A stretch of DNA of 9,924 bases. Origin: Pseudomonadota bacterium (GTDB taxonomy: Bacteria; Pseudomonadota; Gammaproteobacteria; Steroidobacterales; Steroidobacteraceae). Positions within the stretch are counted from its first letter, which is position 1, and each line of letters begins with the position of its first letter. Positions 6,192-9,924 of the stretch are shown one piece after another. Under the pieces are notes generated by a model that was given only the letters and a program-made list of their open reading frames with translations, searched no databases and was not told the DNA's origin. The stretch spans positions 1 to 9,924 of the forward strand of contig QGUO01000106.1 of NCBI GenBank assembly GCA_003242495.1, in the 5' to 3' direction. A program made the translations under genes and the position numbers.

Positions 6192-7127
6192 ATGAGCACG
6201 ACACCCGATACAGGCGCTGTCCTGACCTATCTGCGCGAGCTGCAAGATCGCATTTGCGCGGCGCTCGAAGCCGCTGACGGCGCCGCCAGGTTTCGCAGCG
6301 ACACCTGGGAACGCGCCGAGGGCGGTGGCGGCGATACCCGCGTGCTGCGCGATGGCGCGGTATTCGAACAGGCGGGGGTGAACTTCTCGCATGTCATGGG
6401 CGCGAAACTGCCTGCCTCCGCCACGGCACAACGGCCACAGCTGGCCGGCGCCAGCTGGATGGCCACCGGCGTTTCGCTGGTCATTCATCCGCGCAATCCA
6501 TACGTGCCCACCACGCATGCCAATGTGCGCTTCTTTTCCGCCACTGGGCCGGCGGCTGACGGCTCGCAAGACGGCACCTGGTGGTTCGGCGGCGGATTCG
6601 ATCTCACGCCCTACTATCCATTCGAGGAGGACGTGCTGCACTGGCATCGAACCGCGCAGCAGGCCTGCGCGCCTTTCGGCGACGAGGTGTATGCGCAACA
6701 CAAGGACTGGTGCGATCGCTATTTCTTCCTCAAGCATCGCAACGAGACACGGGGCGTCGGCGGACTGTTCTTCGACGACCTGAACGAATGGGGCTTCGAG
6801 CGCTGCTTTGCCTACCAGCGCAGCGTGGGCGATCACTTCCTGCCGGCGTTCCTGCCGATCGTCGAACGGCGCAAGGACCTGCCCTATGGCGAGCGCGAAC
6901 GGCAATTCCAGCTGTATCGCCGCGGCCGCTACGTCGAGTTCAACCTGGTATACGATCGCGGCACATCCTTCGGGCTGCAGTCCGGCGGTCGCACCGAATC
7001 CATTCTCATGTCGCTGCCGCCGCTGGCCCGCTGGGAATACGACTGGCGCCCAGAGCCCGGCTCGCCGGAAGCACGCCTCTACAGCGATTTCCTGCGTCCA
7101 CGCGACTGGCTGCGCGAGCTCGCCTGA
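6192..7127 (+). CDS. hemF: Oxygen-dependent coproporphyrinogen III oxidase
   Basis: HemF converts coproporphyrinogen III to protoporphyrinogen IX by two oxidative decarboxylations that use molecular oxygen, in the late steps of aerobic haem synthesis. The 311-residue cytoplasmic protein is conserved throughout: GGGGDTRVLRDGAVFEQAGV, then PASATAQRP, and VIHPRNPYVPTTHANVRFF with His99 and His109. These are followed by WWFGGGFDLTPYYPFEED, FFLKHRNETRGVGGLFFDDL, and the closing YVEFNLVYDRGTSFGLQSGG with RTESILMSLPP. E. coli HemF is 299 residues, so the gene is complete. The ATG at 6192 gives an N-terminus equal to that of E. coli; an in-frame ATG at 6180 would add four residues. Neither has a strong Shine-Dalgarno. 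The gene begins 85 bp after topA and may have its own promoter. Its presence implies growth with oxygen; an anaerobic HemN is not visible here. Confidence 0.98.
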   Translation: MSTTPDTGAVLTYLRELQDRICAALEAADGAARFRSDTWERAEGGGGDTRVLRDGAVFEQAGVNFSHVMGAKLPASATAQRPQLAGASWMATGVSLVIHPRNPYVPTTHANVRFFSATGPAADGSQDGTWWFGGGFDLTPYYPFEEDVLHWHRTAQQACAPFGDEVYAQHKDWCDRYFFLKHRNETRGVGGLFFDDLNEWGFERCFAYQRSVGDHFLPAFLPIVERRKDLPYGERERQFQLYRRGRYVEFNLVYDRGTSFGLQSGGRTESILMSLPPLARWEYDWRPEPGSPEARLYSDFLRPRDWLRELA

Positions 7128-7152
7128 CCCCGCTACACATGCTGGCGAGCGC

Positions 7153-7202
7153 GTGCGCGCACTCCGTGCGTGCCGGCGCGCCATGTCCTTCCGTGTATAC
7201 AC
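7153..7202. repeat. Three short perfect palindromes at about 20-bp spacing
   Basis: GTGCGCGCAC (7153-7162), GGCGCGCC (7175-7182) and GTGTATACAC (7193-7202) are each perfect palindromes, centred at 7157.5, 7178.5 and 7197.5. The outer two share the GTG(N4)CAC form and are centred 40 bp apart. In GC-rich DNA the CG-alternating ones arise easily, so the regular spacing may be coincidence. Confidence 0.3.
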
Positions 7203-7268
7203 CGTAGTCGGGTCCGCCCGCGCCACCCTGGAATCCGCACGCGACTTCCCTACCGCCTGCCAGCAGAC

Positions 7269-7282
7269 TTCGCTAAAGCGAA
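7269..7282. promoter_or_regulatory. Dyad TTCGCT-AA-AGCGAA, possible operator
   Basis: TTCGCT (7269-7274) and AGCGAA (7277-7282) are exact reverse complements around a central AA. No T-run follows, so it is not a terminator for hemF. It ends one base before the TTGAAC candidate -35 at 7284, the usual place for an activator or repressor site. Confidence 0.35.
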
Positions 7283-7283
7283 A

Positions 7284-7312
7284 TTGAACTCGCCCGACAC
7301 GCGGCGTACGGT
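7284..7312 (+). promoter_or_regulatory. Weak sigma-70 promoter candidate for the S8 peptidase gene
   Basis: TTGAAC (7284-7289, four of six matches to TTGACA) is followed after exactly 17 bp by TACGGT (7307-7312, three of six matches to TATAAT). Transcription from here would give the peptidase mRNA a leader of about 218 nt carrying two stem-loops. The -10 match is poor, so this is tentative. Confidence 0.2.
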
Positions 7313-7316
7313 CGGT

Positions 7317-7336
7317 GCGACGATTGCGTACGTCGC
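7317..7336 (+). other. Stem-loop in the S8 leader region
   Basis: GCGACG (7317-7322) pairs exactly with CGTCGC (7331-7336) over an 8-nt loop. It would lie at the very 5' end of a transcript from the candidate promoter just upstream. Stem-loops at 5' ends often slow mRNA decay, but that role is inference here. Confidence 0.3.
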
Positions 7337-7411
7337 GTGCAGGGTTTCCCGCGGCTGGACGAGGGAGGACCCGAGGATGGAACGCCCGTCCGCCCGCCCA
7401 TGCGCATCGCC

Positions 7412-7431
7412 CTGCAGGCTCCCGCCTGCAG
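7412..7431 (+). other. Strong 8-bp hairpin followed by AGGAGGT
   Basis: CTGCAGGC (7412-7419) pairs exactly with GCCTGCAG (7424-7431) over the 4-nt loop TCCC. Four bases later comes AGGAGGT (7436-7442), a perfect anti-16S match with no ATG, GTG or TTG at suitable spacing. The hairpin lies about 105 nt ahead of the peptidase start. Without a T-run it is not an intrinsic terminator on this strand. Confidence 0.45.
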
Positions 7432-7536
7432 TCACAGGAGGTCAAGGGATTCGGGCTGGCCAGCGGACTGCCCCGGTGCTGACGCAGGCGGCTCTGATCG
7501 CTTGTGTTGCACAATCAACAACCCGGGGATGTTTCC

Positions 7537-9924
7537 ATGCACAGCCACAACTCGAGCATGCGCAATCGCCTTGCGCTGCTGCTGCTCGGTATGACGTTCG
7601 CTGCTGCGCCTGCGATGGCGCAGACGAACACCGTGCCCAACGGCGGCCTGCGATTCAAGGAAAACGACCTCAGTCACGCGCTCAAGTACCGCGGTCGTGA
7701 GCTCACCGACGAGAGCGGCCGCGTTCAGGTATTCGTCCGTCTCGACGAGCCCGCCGTCGCGGAGCTCAACATCGTCAGTCTCGGCACGACCGGGACGTTC
7801 GCGCCGGCGCACGCACAGCGCGAGCAGGCTGAACGCGTGGCGGCGCAGCAGCGCCGGATGCGTCCGCTGCTCGAAAGTCGCGGCGCCACCATCCTCTCGT
7901 CGCAGCGTGTCGGCGCGAACGGGCTGCGTGCCTGGGTCGACCGCAGGGAGCTGTACCAGCTGCGCGCATTGCCCGGCGTACGCTCCGTGGCACCCGTCGA
8001 GATCCACACGCTGAACAATGTCGACAGCGTCCCCTGGATCGGTGCGCCGGAAGTCTGGCAGGCTTCCGGCACCGGCGAGGGCGTGCGCATCGCCATCATC
8101 GATTCGGGCATCGATTACACCCACGCGGCCTTCGGCGGCAGCGGCAACCCGGGCGATTACGCGGCCAACGATCCGAACGTGATCGAGCCGGGAACCTTCC
8201 CTACACCGAAGGTGGTGGGCGGCTTCGATTTCGCGGGCGCCGTGTACGATGCCAGAAACCCGGCGACCAATGTGCCCATGCCCGATCCCGATCCGCTCGA
8301 CGTCGACGGCCACGGCACGCACGTCGCAGGATCCGCCGCGGGTCTCGAGGTGCCGGGCAGCGTGGGGGCGGGTGTCGCGCCCGGCGCGCTGCTCTACGCG
8401 CTCAAGGTGTTCGGCGACACTGCCGGCGCGACCGCCCTCACGTCGCTGGCCATTGAATGGGCCATGGACCCGAATGGCGACGGCGTGATGGACGATCACG
8501 TCGATGTGATCAACTTGAGCCTGGGCGGCGCGTTCGGCCATCCGGGCGACCCGTCGGCCATCTCGGCAGCCAACGCCGCGGCGCTGGGCATCGTCGTGGT
8601 CGCCTCGGCGGGCAACGAAGGGCCGGTGCCGTACATCACGGGCGCACCGGCCGTCGCCCCGGAGGCGATCTCGGTGGCTGCCAATACGCCCGGCGGGCGG
8701 ATGTATGCCCGCTTTCAAGTCACCGCACCACCCGCCCTCGCGGGCGTGTACTTCTCCGAGGAAGGCGCCGGAGAGGTCACCTTCCAGAATGCCGGCCCGA
8801 TCGCCGGAGAGCTGGTGACGGCCGCGCCGCTCGACGGCTGCACGCCGCTCGACAATGCCGCCGAAATCACCGGGCGCGTGGCGCTCATGATCCGCGGCGG
8901 TTGCAACTTCGTGGTGAAGTATCAGACGGCGCAGGCTGCCGGCGCGCGCGCACTGGTGGTGTACAACGACGGCACGGCGCCCGACCGGGATGCACCCATC
9001 GTCATGGGTGGACTGGATGCCACTGTCACCATTCCCGGACTGATGATCTCGCACACGCTCGGCGTGCAGCTCGCGGCGACGGCGGATGCCGCCGTGCTCA
9101 TCGATACCGGCTTCGACCCGCTGCGTGACGACCTCGTCACCAGCTTCAGCTCGCTGGGCCCCGGCCACGGCGGCTCGGGATTCAAGCCCGACTTGGCTGC
9201 ACCGGGCTTTGCCATCGTCTCCGCCGGCGTGGGCACCGGCAACGGTGCGCTGTTCAATCAAGGCACGTCCATGTCCGCGCCGCATGTGGCCGGCGCCGCC
9301 GCGCTGCTGCTGGAGCGACGCCCGACGCTCGACCCCGCGGCGGTCAAGGCACTGCTGCAGAACTCGACGGTGAGCGCCGGCACGTTCGGTGACACGCGCC
9401 TGTCCCGCCAGGGCGTCGGCGCCGTGCGCGTCGACCGGGCGGTCGCGTTGTCGAGTTACGCCAAGCCGGGCGGCATCTCCTTCGGACGGCTCAACCCGCT
9501 CACCCCTCTCGTGCGGCACGAGAAATTCTCGGTGAACGATCTCGCCGGCAAGTCGCGCACGTACCGCGTCACGCACGTGCCGAACCGGACCTATCCGGGC
9601 GTGGAGGTCACCTGTCCCTCCACAGTGCGCGTCAACGCCAAGCGCCGCGCCGACGCGCAGATCCGCCTGCGCTTCGACCCGCGGCCCGCCTGGCGCGCAG
9701 GCGTGTTCGACGACGCCATCGTCAGCCAGACGGAGGTGGACGGCTGGTGCGTGCTCGAGGACGGCCAGGACACCCTGCGCGTGGGCTACCTCGCGGTTGT
9801 CGACCCGGCCTCGGGTGTGCTGGTGTTGCCGGACAACGTCTTCAGCGGCGCCAGGCTGCACAACATCGGGCCGTCTCTCGGCTGGGCCGAGGCATTCACG
9901 CTCGCCAAGCTCGGCGGCGAGGCA
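7537..9924 (+). CDS. Secreted subtilisin-family (S8) serine peptidase with PA domain, 5' part
   Basis: The frame stays open for 796 codons to the window edge, so the C-terminus is missing. Residues 1-28 form a signal peptide (RNRLALLLLGMTFAAAPAMA, cleavage before Gln29). An inhibitor-I9-like propeptide covers about 55-155, ending near GVRSVAPVEIHTLN. The catalytic domain shows Asp189 in IAIIDSGID, His259 in DGHGTHVAG, oxyanion Asn360 in SAGNEGP and Ser578 in GTSMSAPHVAG. A protease-associated (PA) domain is inserted at about 415-525, before the serine block. DPNGDGVMDD (311-320) resembles a calcium-binding loop. After about residue 610 comes a beta-rich region of the Fn3-like type seen in C5a-peptidase and Vpr relatives. 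The only cysteines, 435/456 and 693/738, could form two disulfides, which suits an exported enzyme. The start at 7537 has GGGGA (7525-7529) 7 nt upstream. The substrate is unknown; nutrient scavenging from protein is the default guess. Confidence 0.95.
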   Translation, partial: MHSHNSSMRNRLALLLLGMTFAAAPAMAQTNTVPNGGLRFKENDLSHALKYRGRELTDESGRVQVFVRLDEPAVAELNIVSLGTTGTFAPAHAQREQAERVAAQQRRMRPLLESRGATILSSQRVGANGLRAWVDRRELYQLRALPGVRSVAPVEIHTLNNVDSVPWIGAPEVWQASGTGEGVRIAIIDSGIDYTHAAFGGSGNPGDYAANDPNVIEPGTFPTPKVVGGFDFAGAVYDARNPATNVPMPDPDPLDVDGHGTHVAGSAAGLEVPGSVGAGVAPGALLYALKVFGDTAGATALTSLAIEWAMDPNGDGVMDDHVDVINLSLGGAFGHPGDPSAISAANAAALGIVVVASAGNEGPVPYITGAPAVAPEAISVAANTPGGRMYARFQVTAPPALAGVYFSEEGAGEVTFQNAGPIAGELVTAAPLDGCTPLDNAAEITGRVALMIRGGCNFVVKYQTAQAAGARALVVYNDGTAPDRDAPIVMGGLDATVTIPGLMISHTLGVQLAATADAAVLIDTGFDPLRDDLVTSFSSLGPGHGGSGFKPDLAAPGFAIVSAGVGTGNGALFNQGTSMSAPHVAGAAALLLERRPTLDPAAVKALLQNSTVSAGTFGDTRLSRQGVGAVRVDRAVALSSYAKPGGISFGRLNPLTPLVRHEKFSVNDLAGKSRTYRVTHVPNRTYPGVEVTCPSTVRVNAKRRADAQIRLRFDPRPAWRAGVFDDAIVSQTEVDGWCVLEDGQDTLRVGYLAVVDPASGVLVLPDNVFSGARLHNIGPSLGWAEAFTLAKLGGEA

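Larger units (their letters stand above)
7128..7536. other. Palindrome-rich intergenic gap between hemF and the S8 peptidase gene
   Basis: This 409-bp gap contains no gene I would accept. It holds short perfect palindromes at 7153-7202, a dyad at 7269-7282, a weak promoter candidate at 7284-7312, stem-loops at 7317-7336 and 7412-7431, and a GCGTACG direct repeat at 7304-7310 and 7326-7332 (22-bp period). Two purine-rich Shine-Dalgarno-like stretches (7363-7368 and 7436-7442) lack a convincing gene behind them. The most likely role is a control and leader region for the downstream peptidase. Confidence 0.5.

Noticed and set aside
4070..6199. 709-codon open frame on the minus strand across topA
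   Set aside because: topA is unmistakable on the plus strand. The antisense product is Leu/Arg/Gly-rich low-information sequence.
7377..7700. 107-codon frame with a good Shine-Dalgarno upstream of and overlapping the S8 gene
   Set aside because: The product is rich in Arg, Cys, Pro and Gln, and its second half is an alternative frame of the peptidase. I keep only the possibility of a leader role, listed as a finding.
7432..9861. 809-codon open frame on the minus strand across the S8 gene
   Set aside because: It is antisense to a gene with a complete catalytic triad and signal peptide. Its translation is Arg/His/Ala-rich with no motif, as expected of shadow frames in GC-rich DNA.
1..9924. 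tRNA, rRNA, CRISPR array, insertion sequence or phage genes
   Set aside because: I looked for clover-leaf segments, regularly spaced repeats, transposase-like frames and terminal inverted repeats and saw none.

Overview
This is a GC-rich chromosomal segment (roughly two-thirds G+C by eye) that looks like a gammaproteobacterium, probably near the Xanthomonadales or Nevskiales. The case rests on gene order. A divergent def faces a run of LysM protein, dprA and smg, which is the conserved def/dprA neighbourhood of gammaproteobacteria. Next come a topA of the type that ends in a lysine-rich tail instead of zinc ribbons, then hemF. No species call is possible from the sequence alone.

Layout: positions 1-435 hold the first 145 codons of peptide deformylase (def) on the minus strand, cut by the left edge. 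Positions 436-762 are a divergent intergenic region with several dyads and a consensus -10 box pointing toward def. All remaining genes are on the plus strand: an exported LysM protein (763-1893), dprA (1960-3054), smg (3056-3535, one base after dprA), topA (3596-6106), hemF (6192-7127), a 409-bp palindrome-rich gap, and a secreted subtilisin-family peptidase with a PA domain (7537 to beyond 9924).

How the genes relate: def acts on nascent proteins, the LysM protein on the cell wall, dprA on incoming single-stranded DNA, topA on supercoiling and hemF on aerobic haem synthesis. They share an ancestral housekeeping neighbourhood, not a pathway. dprA and smg are almost certainly co-transcribed. 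A terminator-like hairpin and U-tract separate smg from topA. The S8 peptidase lies where related genomes often carry aroE or other housekeeping genes, and it appears to be a lineage-specific neighbour.

I found no phage, insertion sequence, CRISPR array, tRNA or rRNA, and no convincing new multi-gene system. The most unusual features are regulatory: the terminator-like structure running directly into the topA start codon, two mutually exclusive hairpins before hemF, and the palindromes and leader hairpins upstream of the peptidase gene.
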